Shown here: piece after piece, positions 34,748 to 43,488 of the stretch | How positions within the stretch are numbered: position 1 is the stretch's first letter | Layout: each line of letters begins with the position of its first letter | Source: Nesterenkonia cremea | GTDB taxonomy: Bacteria > Actinomycetota > Actinomycetes > Actinomycetales > Micrococcaceae | Reading direction: 5' to 3' | DNA length: 64,000 bases | Assembly (NCBI RefSeq): GCF_014642675.1 | Contig: NZ_BMIS01000001.1 | Location: forward strand, 1-64,000 | Notes under the pieces: generated by a model | Databases searched by the model: none | What the model saw: the letters and a program-made list of their open reading frames with translations, nothing else | Told to the model about the DNA's origin: nothing | Made by a program: the position numbers and the translations under genes

Positions 34748-35197
34748 GTGAACAGAGAGAAGAAGGCTCCGGCGAAGAAGCCCTCCCCCGCCCGGAAGCC
34801 GGCCGCACCAGCAGGCCAGAAGGCGCGCAGCGGACAGCGGGAACGCACATCGGCTGAGAAGAAGCCCTCCGCCGGCTCGCGCCTGCTCCACGGAGGCCTG
34901 GAATGGGGGCGCTGGCTCTGGGCGGTCATCACCACTCTGGTCCTCGCGGCCATGCTCTTCGAACCCACTATGCTGTGGTGCCTGAGCGTAGGCCTGTGGA
35001 CGGTGGCCGAGGCGGAGTTCATCGGCCTCTGGATGGTCGCCGCCGGCTATGTCCTGGCCTGTGTCCCCTGGGCATTCGGCCTGCTGATCGGCACCGGCCG
35101 CTTCTGGAAGAGCCTGACCCACAGCCTCTGGATCGGACTGGTCTATGCCGCGCTCGGCTACATCTTCCTGGACCGGATCCTCGGGGTGTTCAGCTGA
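34748..35197 (+). CDS. Membrane protein with basic N-terminal tail
   Basis: 149 residues from a GTG start with TGGAG upstream. The first 45 residues are rich in Lys, Ala and Pro (for example KKAPAKKPSPARKPAAPAGQ). Three hydrophobic segments follow, at about 57-75, 80-112 and 122-145. I do not recognise a family. It is convergent with the HAD phosphatase gene (13 bp between stops). Confidence 0.7.
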   Translation: MNREKKAPAKKPSPARKPAAPAGQKARSGQRERTSAEKKPSAGSRLLHGGLEWGRWLWAVITTLVLAAMLFEPTMLWCLSVGLWTVAEAEFIGLWMVAAGYVLACVPWAFGLLIGTGRFWKSLTHSLWIGLVYAALGYIFLDRILGVFS

Positions 35198-35210
35198 CCG
35201 GCGTCTGCAG

Positions 35211-36119
35211 TCAGCTGATCTCCACGGCGAAGTGCTGGGCCAACACGCGGGCGATGCCCTCGTCGTCGTTGCTGGTGGTCACGACGTCGGCGGCCTCCTT
35301 GGCCTCCAGGATCCCGTTGCCCATGGCCACCCCGACGCCGGCGGCGCGCAGCATGGTCACATCGTTGCCGTTGTCGCCGAAGGCCATGGTCTCCTCCGCG
35401 CCGATCCCGTGGGTGCGGCAGAAGTCCCGGATGGCGGTGGACTTGTCCACGCCTGCGGCCGTGGCCTCCATGTAGATGCGTGAGGAGTAGGCCAGCTCGA
35501 TCTGGTCTGCGTTCTCAGCGCGCAGCCGCTGCTCCAGGGCCTCCAGCTCGGGGCGCTCGGCACAGAAGAGCACTTTGGTGGGGGCGATGTCCGGCCGGGC
35601 GATGTCCTCGACCCCGCGGACGGTCAGCCCGTTGCCGGCCGCCTCATGCTTCACCTGGGGGTGTTCGGCATGCTCAGCGCCGACCACCAGTTCGGCGCCG
35701 TGCGGGAGCATGACCACCACACCGTGCTCACGGCCCAGCTCGATGATCGGCTGAGCGGTCTCCGCGGGGACGGGGTGCCGAGCAAGGGTCTCCTCGCTGG
35801 CCTGATCCACCACCACTGATCCGTTGAGCCCGGCGAAGATCAGGTCCTCTCCCAGGCCGCAGCGAGCGGCCAGCGCCTTCAGCCCCGGGATCGGCCGGCC
35901 GGAGGCGAGCATGATCCGGGTCCCGGCGGCTCGCATGGCCTCGAAGGCGCGCAGCGTGCCGGGCTGCGGGACCTTATCGGAGCCCAACAGCGTGCCGTCG
36001 ATGTCGAAGGCCACCAGGCGGGGGCTCCCCGGGTGGGCGACGGCTTCTGCGGGGGCTCCGGCCCCCGCATCTGTGTGTGCGGAGTCGTACGAACGGTCGA
36101 CGCGCGGTTCTGAGGTCAC
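35211..36119 (-). CDS. HAD-superfamily phosphatase, Cof type
   Basis: 302 residues. Motif I AFDIDGTLLGSD (nucleophile Asp39, acid Asp41), the Ser of motif II in MLASGRP, and motif IV GDNGNDVTML are present. The large C2 cap between residues about 90 and 220 is that of Cof-type hydrolases, which act on sugar phosphates, pyridoxal phosphate or similar small substrates. I chose a GTG start at 36119, which has AGGA 8 nt upstream, over a longer frame. Confidence 0.88.
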   Translation of the reverse strand: MTSEPRVDRSYDSAHTDAGAGAPAEAVAHPGSPRLVAFDIDGTLLGSDKVPQPGTLRAFEAMRAAGTRIMLASGRPIPGLKALAARCGLGEDLIFAGLNGSVVVDQASEETLARHPVPAETAQPIIELGREHGVVVMLPHGAELVVGAEHAEHPQVKHEAAGNGLTVRGVEDIARPDIAPTKVLFCAERPELEALEQRLRAENADQIELAYSSRIYMEATAAGVDKSTAIRDFCRTHGIGAEETMAFGDNGNDVTMLRAAGVGVAMGNGILEAKEAADVVTTSNDDEGIARVLAQHFAVEIS

Positions 36120-36191
36120 AGCGGTGATCCTATCGGAGTGTTCTCGGCGAAGACGCCCGGCCACGATCAACCGCCCCACCCCGGAGGCAGC

Positions 36192-36226
36192 AGGAGCGCC
36201 CTGCGAGAGGCTCGCGGGGCGTTCCT
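36192..36226. terminator. Imperfect hairpin behind dnaB
   Basis: Arms of 16 nt (36192-36207 and 36211-36226) with a 3-nt loop. On the plus strand they pair fully with two G-U wobbles; on the minus strand these become A-C mismatches. It lies 13 bp beyond the dnaB stop and probably ends that transcript, despite the strand asymmetry. Confidence 0.5.
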
Positions 36227-36238
36227 TCTGTCAGGGGC

Positions 36239-37600
36239 TCACATATCTTGAGCCATGTCCTGGAACCGGGCGTAATGACCCTGGAAGGCGACGACGATGT
36301 CACGGGTGGGACCCGCACGGTTCTTCGCCACGATGATGTCGGCCTCACCCGCACGCGGGGACTCCTTGTCATAGACCTCATCGCGGTGCAGCAGCAGGAC
36401 CATATCCGCGTCCTGCTCGATGGACCCGGATTCACGCAGGTCAGAGACCTGGGGACGCTTATCGGTACGCTGCTCGGAACCACGGTTCAGCTGCGAGAGC
36501 GCAATGATCGGGACGTCCAGCTCCTTGGCCAGCAGCTTCAGGGTTCGCGAGAACTCCGAGACCTCCTGCTGACGGGACTCCACGCGCTTTCCGGAGGAGA
36601 GCAGCTGCAGGTAGTCCAGCACGATCAGCTTCAGATTGTTCCGCTGCTTGAGGCGACGGCACTTGGCGCGGATCTCCATGAGCGACATGTTCGGGGAGTC
36701 ATCGATGAACAGCGGCACCTCGTTCAGCCGGTCCACCGCCAGGGACATCTTGTCCCAGTCCTCATCCCGGATGTCACCCTTGCGCAGATCCTGGAACTGG
36801 ATGCGCGCCTCGGCAGAGAGCAGACGCATCGCGATCTCGTTGCGCCCCATCTCCAGAGAGAAGAACGCCGCGGTCATCCCATTGGTCACCGCCGCCGAGC
36901 GGGCGAAGTCCAGGGCAAGAGTGGACTTACCCATCGCCGGACGGGCCGCGACGATGATCATCTGACCGCCGTTGAAGCCGTGGGTGAGCTCGTCGAGTTC
37001 ACGGAAGCCGGTGGGGATGCCGGTCAGGCCGCCGTCGTGGGAGGCGTTGGTCTCGATCTCATCGATCGTGGGGACCAGCACCTCGCCCAGGGAGACGTAG
37101 TCGGCCGACTGTCGGTTCTCCGCCACGTTGTAGATCTCAGACTGGGCCTCGTTGACGATGGCGTCGACTTCGCCGTCGGCACCGTGGCCCAGCTGGACGA
37201 TCTTGGTGCCGGCCTCGACCAGGCGGCGCAGGATGGCGCGCTCCCGGACGATCTCGGCGTAGAAGGAGGCGTTGGCCGCCGTCGGGACCGATTGGGCCAG
37301 GTTGTGCAGATAGGCGGGACCGCCGATCCGCTGCAGCTCCTGCCGCTTGGTCAGGTGATCCGAGATGGTGACGACGTCGGCGGGCTCACCGCGGCCATAG
37401 AGGTCCACGATGGCGTCATAGATGATCTCGTGGGCGGGCCGGTAGAAGTCAGGACCACGAACGATCTCGACGACGTCGGCGATGGCGTCCTTGGAGAGCA
37501 TCATGCCGCCCAGCACGGACTGCTCGGCGGCCATGTCCTGCGGCGGGGTGCGGGATTCCGCCCCGGCCGGCGCACTGGTGTCATAGACGTCGGAACTCAC
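36239..37600 (-). CDS. dnaB: Replicative DNA helicase
   Basis: 453 residues. N-terminal DnaG-interacting domain with PPQDMAAEQSVLGGMMLS, then the RecA-like motor: Walker A RPAMGKSTLALDFARSAA, Walker B KLIVLDYLQLL, the SQLNRGSEQR sensor/arginine region and DLRESGSIEQDADMV. It unwinds the fork as a hexamer. No intein is present. The GTG at 37600 has TATTGT 6 nt upstream and no ribosome site, so a leaderless message is likely. It is divergent from pyrE, and is not next to rplI as in most actinobacteria: 7.2 kb separate them. Confidence 0.96.
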   Translation of the reverse strand: MSSDVYDTSAPAGAESRTPPQDMAAEQSVLGGMMLSKDAIADVVEIVRGPDFYRPAHEIIYDAIVDLYGRGEPADVVTISDHLTKRQELQRIGGPAYLHNLAQSVPTAANASFYAEIVRERAILRRLVEAGTKIVQLGHGADGEVDAIVNEAQSEIYNVAENRQSADYVSLGEVLVPTIDEIETNASHDGGLTGIPTGFRELDELTHGFNGGQMIIVAARPAMGKSTLALDFARSAAVTNGMTAAFFSLEMGRNEIAMRLLSAEARIQFQDLRKGDIRDEDWDKMSLAVDRLNEVPLFIDDSPNMSLMEIRAKCRRLKQRNNLKLIVLDYLQLLSSGKRVESRQQEVSEFSRTLKLLAKELDVPIIALSQLNRGSEQRTDKRPQVSDLRESGSIEQDADMVLLLHRDEVYDKESPRAGEADIIVAKNRAGPTRDIVVAFQGHYARFQDMAQDM

Positions 37601-37664
37601 CGTTCCACAATACCGGGTGGAGCTGGGTGCTCGAGCGCCCCTGTGGATGAGTAGGATGGCGCCC

Positions 37665-38216
37665 ATGAGTCATCGCACGCGCCTGCAGGAACTGATCACC
37701 GAGCTCGCCGTCGTCCGGGGACAGGTCACTCTCTCCTCGGGAGAGGAAGCCGACTACTACGTGGACCTGCGCCGCATCACGCTGCACCATGAGGCCGCCC
37801 CCCTGGTGGGCGCTGTGATGACCGAGATGCTCGACGAGGCCGGCGTCAGCTTTGAGGCCACCGGCGGGTTGACCATGGGCGCGGATCCGGTGGGTGCCGC
37901 GATCATGCACCACACCGCGGGCCAGGGCCGCCCGGTGGACACCTTCGTGGTGCGCAAGGCGCAGAAGGACTACGGCATGCAGCGCCAGGTCGAGGGCCCC
38001 TCGGTGGAGGGCCGCAAGGTGGTCATCCTCGACGACACCTCCACCACCGGCGGCTCCGCGCTGACCGCAGTGGAGGGCGTGCGCACGGCCGGCGGCGAGG
38101 TGCAGGCTGTCGCCGTCATCGTCGACCGGGACACCGGTGCCAAGGAGCGCGTGGAGCAGGAGGCCGGCGTGCCCTATCTCTTCGCCTACTCCAAGTCGGA
38201 GCTCGGGCTGGACTGA
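37665..38216 (+). CDS. pyrE: Orotate phosphoribosyltransferase
   Basis: 183 residues. The PRPP-binding motif VVILDDTSTTGGSAL and the flexible-loop element RKAQKDYG are both intact, as is SGEEADYYVDLR near the N-terminus. It makes OMP from orotate and PRPP in pyrimidine synthesis. TAGGAT lies 7 nt before the ATG with no ribosome site, pointing to a leaderless transcript. An in-frame extension 16 codons upstream would run into the dnaB promoter and is rejected. Confidence 0.95.
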   Translation: MSHRTRLQELITELAVVRGQVTLSSGEEADYYVDLRRITLHHEAAPLVGAVMTEMLDEAGVSFEATGGLTMGADPVGAAIMHHTAGQGRPVDTFVVRKAQKDYGMQRQVEGPSVEGRKVVILDDTSTTGGSALTAVEGVRTAGGEVQAVAVIVDRDTGAKERVEQEAGVPYLFAYSKSELGLD

Positions 38217-38283
38217 GCTCCACCCGACCGCGGGGCTCGTCCCAGGCGCAGGGCTCGGCTCAGGCTCACGGCTGCACTCTGTG

Positions 38284-39702
38284 TCATCCCGCCTCCAGCG
38301 GGGCCCGCAGGCCATAGACCAGCCCCGCCAACCACGTGCGCATAGCGCGGCGAGCCTGCCGGGTGTCGGGGTAGCGGCAGCGCAGGTGCATGCCGGAGTC
38401 GTTGATGACGAACCAGATCATCACCCCATCGGTGCGGATCACCGCTGAGACGTGCTGCGGGTGCAGGTCCTCAGCCACGTTCACCGGCAGCTTGCGGTGG
38501 TCCAGCCAGGACATCGCGAACGTCCCGGGCTCCTGAGGCATCCCACCGTAGGGCTCCATGATGGGCCCCAGCGGATAGGACCCCAGCCGGATGGCCTCCT
38601 TCACCGTGCGGTAGCTGGCGGCGTAGCTGTCGTCGTCGTTCTCCAACACCGAATTGGTGATGAACCAGCCCACGGAGTCGAACCACCGCGGATCCTCCCG
38701 GCTGTGGACCGGGAAGACGGTGCGCAGCGGCTGATCGGCCAGCTGTCGCGCCAGCCGGGTCATCACAGAGACTGCGACGGCGATCAGCCGCACCCCATGC
38801 TCGGCGGCGTGGCCCTCCAGGAAGGCCAACTCCTCGGCGTCGAAGACATCGCGGACCTCCACCACCTCCTGCGCAGGGGTGGAGAGGTCCCCCAGATTCA
38901 GCGGGAAGTTGGGCATCGCACCCCCACCGGCGTCGAGGATCTCCCGCCAGCGGGTGGTGATCTCCTCAGGCGGGGCCGACTTGGCCGCCATATGCCGGGT
39001 GTGCGCGGAGAACGGCTCCGCCTCCGGAAGCCGGGCACCCAGGGGACGGCCGGCGTCGAGGTCCTCCAGACAGGAGGTCAGATCCCGGATCAGCACCAAC
39101 AGCGACCAGGCGTCCACATGCGAGTGGTCGGAGCCGATGATGATCTGCGGCCCCTGCTCCACAGGGGCCTGCCGCTGCCTTCCCGACGCCGGCTCCGCAC
39201 CCTGTTCAGCCGGCGGTGCTTCCACAGGGCTCGGCTCCACCACGCAGAGGCGGTGGGAGGGCTGAGCGAAGGGATCGCAGGCGACGTCGAAGAGCTCCCG
39301 CAGGGTGGCTCTGATCTCGGCGGGGCCGGCGTCGCGGGCCAGCGTCTCCCACTGGCTCTCCGTGGGCTCCACGCGGTTGAGCCGCAGCTGCGCGCCCTTC
39401 TCCCCCGTCACCTCCGGGTGACCTTGGTCACCTGATCCTTCGGAACAGGTGAAGACCGAGCGCAGCGTGCCGTGGCGGCCCAGGACGTGCTCCCAGGCCT
39501 CTGCGATCTGCTCCAGCCCGGTGGGATGCGGCAGTCGGAAGGAGACCGCCATCCAGGAGCCCGGCCTGGAGCCGAAGCTGACATGACGGCGCTGATCGAA
39601 GGACAGAGGCAGCCGTTCGGTGTCCTCCGGCGTGGCGGTCACCACGCAGCTGTGCAGTCGGCCAGGCTGCACCTGCATCTGGGAGACGTTCGTCAACCGC
39701 AT
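38284..39702 (-). CDS. Stand-alone condensation-domain acyltransferase-like protein
   Basis: 472 residues. It has the layout of a single NRPS-type condensation or PapA-type acyltransferase domain: an N-terminal PLSFDQRRHVSFG, the active-site region IGSDHSHVDAWSLLVLI (an HxxxD form of the HHxxxDG motif), and the C-terminal-half DSVGWFITNSV that corresponds to the VGxFVNT element. There are no adenylation, carrier or thioesterase domains and none nearby. TACACT lies 7 nt before the ATG and no ribosome site is visible (probably leaderless). The substrate is unknown; an ester- or amide-forming role on a lipid or sugar is possible. Confidence 0.78.
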   Translation of the reverse strand: MRLTNVSQMQVQPGRLHSCVVTATPEDTERLPLSFDQRRHVSFGSRPGSWMAVSFRLPHPTGLEQIAEAWEHVLGRHGTLRSVFTCSEGSGDQGHPEVTGEKGAQLRLNRVEPTESQWETLARDAGPAEIRATLRELFDVACDPFAQPSHRLCVVEPSPVEAPPAEQGAEPASGRQRQAPVEQGPQIIIGSDHSHVDAWSLLVLIRDLTSCLEDLDAGRPLGARLPEAEPFSAHTRHMAAKSAPPEEITTRWREILDAGGGAMPNFPLNLGDLSTPAQEVVEVRDVFDAEELAFLEGHAAEHGVRLIAVAVSVMTRLARQLADQPLRTVFPVHSREDPRWFDSVGWFITNSVLENDDDSYAASYRTVKEAIRLGSYPLGPIMEPYGGMPQEPGTFAMSWLDHRKLPVNVAEDLHPQHVSAVIRTDGVMIWFVINDSGMHLRCRYPDTRQARRAMRTWLAGLVYGLRAPLEAG

Positions 39703-39838
39703 ACTGCGCAGTGTAGAGGGGCCTCGCGTACGCTATGTGTCGCGCGGGAAACCTAGGGTTTACACACCCGCGGGATGCTGGAGTCAGCGCCGCACAGAGC
39801 ACTGCGGCGAGTGGAACCGAAGAGGTGGCAGCACAACA

Positions 39839-40639
39839 GTGGGCATATTCCAGACTGACGGGGCGAAGCTCGCCTACGAGATCAGCGGGGAGGGACCCAC
39901 CTTCGTCCAGCTGCACGGCCTGACCTCCTGCGCCTCCCGCGAGCACCGCGCAGGACTGGACATGTCCGGTCCGCTCAGCGGATTCCAGGTGCTGCGCTAT
40001 GACGCCCGCGGCCACGGCTCCTCCACCGGTCGCACGGTGCCGGAGGACTATCTCTGGCCGCAGCTGGCCGATGATCTGCTGAACCTGCTGGATGAGCTCT
40101 GCCCCGGTGAGCAGGTCCACGCCGCCGGCCCCTCCATGGGCACGGCCACTCTGCTCTATGCAGCGCTGAAGGATCCTGAGCGTTTCGCCTCGCTGACCCT
40201 GTTGGTGCCGCCCACCGCCTGGCAGAGCCGGGTGGCGCAGGCCGAGTCCTACCGGAAGTCGGCGGATCTGGTGGAACGCAGCGGCATCGGCGCCTTCGTG
40301 CGCGTGGGGGCCTCCGTACTGCCCCCGCCGGCCCTGGCGGACCGGCCCAAGGAGCGTGTTCCTGCGGTGAGCCAGGAGCTGCTGCCCTCGATCTTCCGGG
40401 GCGCGGCGCTGACTGATCTTCCGCCGAAGGAGGAGGTGTCCGGCCTCGAGGTGCCGGTGCAGATCCTGGCCTGGGTGGATGACTATGCCCATCCGGTCTC
40501 CACGGCGGAGGAGCTGCAGCGGCTGCTGCCGCAGGCGCATCTGAGGATCGCTGAGACGCCTGAGGACCTGGACACCTGGCCGGGGCGGAGCAGAGATTTC
40601 GTCGCCGCACATGCGGCTGGCGTCGGATCGCCGGGCTGA
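39839..40639 (+). CDS. Alpha/beta-hydrolase
   Basis: 266 residues. Typical fold with the oxyanion region FVQLHGLTSC, RYDARGHGSS, the nucleophile elbow AAGPSMGTATLL (Ser), and a likely acid in VDDYAHPVS. The usual late catalytic His is not obvious; the C-terminus reads LRIAETPEDLDTWPGRSRDF with no clear GHxxxxE element, so activity should be tested. The GTG at 39839 is the best start, although GAGGTGG is 14 nt away. The 136 bp before it hold no other gene. Confidence 0.8.
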   Translation: MGIFQTDGAKLAYEISGEGPTFVQLHGLTSCASREHRAGLDMSGPLSGFQVLRYDARGHGSSTGRTVPEDYLWPQLADDLLNLLDELCPGEQVHAAGPSMGTATLLYAALKDPERFASLTLLVPPTAWQSRVAQAESYRKSADLVERSGIGAFVRVGASVLPPPALADRPKERVPAVSQELLPSIFRGAALTDLPPKEEVSGLEVPVQILAWVDDYAHPVSTAEELQRLLPQAHLRIAETPEDLDTWPGRSRDFVAAHAAGVGSPG

Positions 40640-40645
40640 GCGGCA

Positions 40646-40671
40646 GAATCACGACGTCGACGCCGTGATTC
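40646..40671 (+). terminator. Terminator hairpin of the alpha/beta-hydrolase gene
   Basis: GAATCACG (40646-40653) pairs perfectly with CGTGATTC (40664-40671) around a 10-nt loop, 7 bp after the stop, and is followed by a pyrimidine-rich tail. Confidence 0.65.
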
Positions 40672-40928
40672 CCTTCCCTTCGCCGCCGAGCCCGACGATC
40701 CGGACCAGACCCTCGCTCATCGCTTGGCGGACGGCCGCGAAGCGCATTCCGTCCTTCAAGCCGGGTGAGGTCCGCGCGTGCCGCGGGCCCCTGATCTCGT
40801 CCAGGGGGCTGTATGCCGCCCCGGGGGTCACAGGAGAGGATGCACGCCGACTTCTGCCGGCCAATACCCACTCTCTGCGCGAGGGACGTCTCACACGATA
40901 TGGGGAGTTTTCCCCCGGGGCAATAGCC

Positions 40929-41175
40929 TTACCCACAGCCCCTGTGGATAAAATGTGGACTGTGCGGCGTGTTCTGTGAAGAACATGGTGAGAACTCTGT
41001 GGAGAGAGATCTTTCTTCTGCACAGATAGTCCTCTGACCTGGTGTTTTGCAGCGACACACCTGTGATTTGAAGTTTTTTCGAAACCCACAGCACCCTCCC
41101 TGCGAGGGGTTGCCGTTTGCCCTGAGTTAGGTGTATAGACACTTTTCACTCCTGCTTATCCACAAGTTCTCCACA
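40929..41175. promoter_or_regulatory. Cluster of DnaA boxes in a low-GC gene-free region
   Basis: Two perfect TTATCCACA boxes occur: one on the minus strand (40943-40951) and one on the plus strand (41156-41164). One-mismatch boxes lie at 40929-40937 (TTACCCACA), 41016-41024 (TTCTGCACA) and 41167-41175 (TTCTCCACA), and a two-mismatch box at 40998-41006. The first two are head-to-head with CCC between their CCACAG arms, and the last two are tandem. The surroundings, about 40900-41210, are conspicuously richer in A and T than the genome. dnaA and dnaN are not in the window. It could be an origin, a DnaA-titrating site, or a DnaA-controlled promoter for the gene at 41238 (TATACT at 41182). The rest of the 598-bp gap (40672-40928) shows no gene. 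Confidence 0.6.
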
Positions 41176-41237
41176 CCCTGTTATACTTCAATTTTGAAAT
41201 ATCCCTGATCGCAGGCCCTACGGGCAAGGAGCTCCTC

Positions 41238-42359
41238 ATGCAGTTCGGCATCTTCAGCATCGGTGACGTCACCCCGGACCCCACCACGGGCCGGGCCCCC
41301 TCCGAACATGAACGCATCCAGGCCACAGTGGCCATCGCCCAGAAGGCTGAGGAGGTGGGCCTGGATGTGTTCGCCATCGGGCAGCACCACAACCCGCCCT
41401 TCGTCGCTCCGGCCAACCCGCCGATCTTCATGGCCCATATGGCCGCTCAGACCGAACGGCTTCAGTTCTCGACGGCGACCACTCTGATCACCACCACGGA
41501 TCCGGTGCGCCTGGCCGAGGACTACGCCTATGTGCAACACCTGACCGGGGGACGCATCGACCTGACGCTGGGCCGCGGCAACACCGGACCGGTCTACCCG
41601 TGGTTCGGCAAGGACATCCGTGCCGGCATCCCGCTGGCCGTGGAGAACTACGCGCTGCTGCACCGCCTGTGGCGCGAGGAGGACGTGGAGTGGCAGGGCC
41701 GCTACCGGACCCCGCTGCAGAACTTCACCTCCACGCCCCGGCCGCTGGACGGCGTCGCACCCTTCGTCTGGCACGGCTCCATCCGCTCCCCCGAGATCGC
41801 CGAGCAGGCGGCCTATTACGGCGACGGCTTCTTCCACAACAACATCTTCTGGAACAAGGAGCACACCGGGCGCATGGTGGACCTCTACCGGGAGCGCTTC
41901 GAGCACTACGGCCACGGCACCGCCGGGCAGGCCATCGTGGGCCTGGGCGGCCAGGTGTTCATGCGGAGGAACTCCCAGGACGCGGTCCGCGAGTTCCGCC
42001 CCTACTTCGACAATGCGCCGGTCTACGGCGGCGGCCCCTCCCTGGAGGACTTCACCGCACAGACCCCGCTGACCGTGGGCACCCCGGAGCAGGTCATCGA
42101 GCGCACGCTGAGCTTCCGCGAGTACGCCGGGGACTACCAGCGCCAGCTCTTCCTCATGGACCACGCAGGGCTGCCGCTGAAGACTGTGCTGGAGCAGATC
42201 GACATGCTGGGCGAGGAGGTCGTGCCGGTGCTGCGCAGGGAAGTCGCCGCTCGGGCGCCCGAGGGCACCCCTGAGCCGCCCACACACGAGCTGCTGAAGG
42301 CCCGGAGAGCCGAGGGCCGGGAGCCGGTCCCGGGCGGGACCCAGCAGCAGGAGAGGTGA
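41238..42359 (+). CDS. LLM-class flavin-dependent monooxygenase
   Basis: A 373-residue luciferase-like TIM barrel. FGIFSIGDVTPDP, AEEVGLDVFAIGQHHNPPF, LAEDYAYVQHLTGGRIDLTLGRG and DGFFHNNIF are typical of LLM-class oxidoreductases of the group using FMNH2 from a reductase. Substrate unknown. AAGGAG lies 6 nt before the ATG. The last 35 residues are a polar tail. DnaA-box-like sequences and a TATACT -10 element lie within its upstream region. Confidence 0.88.
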   Translation: MQFGIFSIGDVTPDPTTGRAPSEHERIQATVAIAQKAEEVGLDVFAIGQHHNPPFVAPANPPIFMAHMAAQTERLQFSTATTLITTTDPVRLAEDYAYVQHLTGGRIDLTLGRGNTGPVYPWFGKDIRAGIPLAVENYALLHRLWREEDVEWQGRYRTPLQNFTSTPRPLDGVAPFVWHGSIRSPEIAEQAAYYGDGFFHNNIFWNKEHTGRMVDLYRERFEHYGHGTAGQAIVGLGGQVFMRRNSQDAVREFRPYFDNAPVYGGGPSLEDFTAQTPLTVGTPEQVIERTLSFREYAGDYQRQLFLMDHAGLPLKTVLEQIDMLGEEVVPVLRREVAARAPEGTPEPPTHELLKARRAEGREPVPGGTQQQER

Positions 42360-42442
42360 GGCGCCGGCGGAGGCTGGTGCCCGGCGAAGGCCGGGATAGG
42401 CTGGGATCAGATGACCCTGATCGCAGCCCGGAAGGAGAGTGC

Positions 42443-43459
42443 ATGCCGATCGCATCAGTCCTGGACGGACATAATGACCTGCCCTATGCGCTGCGGGAAA
42501 ACTACGCCTACAACCTCGACGCTGCCCGCCTCGGCGAGGGGAACCCGGCTCTGCACACCGATATCCCCTCATTGCGTGCGGGGAACGTGGGCGCCCAGTT
42601 CTGGTCCGTCTATGTGCCCTCCACGCTGACGCCCGCCGATGCCGTGGTCGCGACTCTGGAGCAGATCGACTGCGTGCACCGGCTGGTGGAAGCCTTCCCG
42701 GAGGATCTCCAGCTCGCCGTCACCGCCGAAGACGTTCGCAGCGCGCATCAGGCGGGGAAGATCGCCTCTCTGATGGGAATGGAGGGCGGGCACAGCATCG
42801 CCGAGTCCTTGGGGACCCTGCGCATGATGCGCCGTATGGGAGTCGCTTATATGACTCTGACCCATAACGACAACACCCCTTGGGCCGCGTCAGCCACAGG
42901 TGAGCCGGTGGACCATGGGCTCACCGACTTCGGCCGTGAGGTGATCCGGGAGATGAACCGCATCGGCATGCTGGTGGACCTCTCCCACGTCCACACCAGG
43001 ACCATGCATGATGCCCTGGACATCAGCACGGCCCCGGTGATCTTCTCCCACTCCTCCTGCCGCGCAGTCACCGAGCACCCACGAAATGTGCCCGATGACG
43101 TGCTGGAGCGCCTGCCGGGCAACGGTGGGGTGCAGATGATCACGTTCGTGCCCAAGTTCATCGACCAGGAGGCTGCCGCCGCTCCCGAGGACGCGGAGGT
43201 CGCACGCCGGGTCGGCGTCGAGGATGTGGTGTCCCATATCGAGCACGCCCGCGACGTGGTGGGAGTCGACCACATCGGCCTCGGAGGGGACTACGACGGC
43301 GTCCCGGTCACGCCCACAGGTATGGAGCGCGTCTCCTGCTATCCGCGCCTCATGGAAGCTCTGAAGGCGCGCAGGTGGTCCGAAGCGGAGCTCAGCAAGC
43401 TGGCCTCCGGCAACGCACTGCGTGTCCTGGAGGGAGCAGTCCACGCCGCGCGGAGCTGA
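42443..43459 (+). CDS. Membrane dipeptidase, peptidase family M19
   Basis: 338 residues. Zinc ligands appear in order: the DGHNDLPY His/Asp pair, the bridging Glu in MEGGHSIAE, LSHVH and FSHSSCRAV, and GLGGDYDG late in the chain. M19 enzymes hydrolyse dipeptides, including D-residue forms. No signal peptide is seen, so it is probably cytoplasmic here. GGAGAG lies a few bases before the ATG at 42443; a longer frame overlapping the previous gene is rejected. Confidence 0.9.
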   Translation: MPIASVLDGHNDLPYALRENYAYNLDAARLGEGNPALHTDIPSLRAGNVGAQFWSVYVPSTLTPADAVVATLEQIDCVHRLVEAFPEDLQLAVTAEDVRSAHQAGKIASLMGMEGGHSIAESLGTLRMMRRMGVAYMTLTHNDNTPWAASATGEPVDHGLTDFGREVIREMNRIGMLVDLSHVHTRTMHDALDISTAPVIFSHSSCRAVTEHPRNVPDDVLERLPGNGGVQMITFVPKFIDQEAAAAPEDAEVARRVGVEDVVSHIEHARDVVGVDHIGLGGDYDGVPVTPTGMERVSCYPRLMEALKARRWSEAELSKLASGNALRVLEGAVHAARS

Positions 43460-43464
43460 TGACC

Positions 43465-43488
43465 GCATCAGCCGAACGCAGCTGATGC
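43465..43488. terminator. Terminator between convergent genes
   Basis: GCATCAGC (43465-43472) and GCTGATGC (43481-43488) form an 8-bp stem with an 8-nt loop, exactly between the dipeptidase stop and the glutaminase stop, and so serve both strands. Confidence 0.65.

Noticed and set aside
37617..37664. Longer pyrE start upstream of the ATG at 37665
   Set aside because: The extension is not conserved-looking, has no ribosome site and overlaps the pyrE -10 element and the divergent dnaB promoter.
40649..41149. Minus-strand 166-codon open frame in the DnaA-box gap
   Set aside because: No recognisable family, no ribosome site, and it crosses the low-GC box cluster, where coding-type composition disappears.
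40640..41237. Calling this gap the chromosomal origin oriC
   Set aside because: DnaA boxes and lower GC alone are not enough. dnaA, dnaN, recF and gyr genes are absent and the skew was not calculated, so it is reported only as a DnaA-box cluster.
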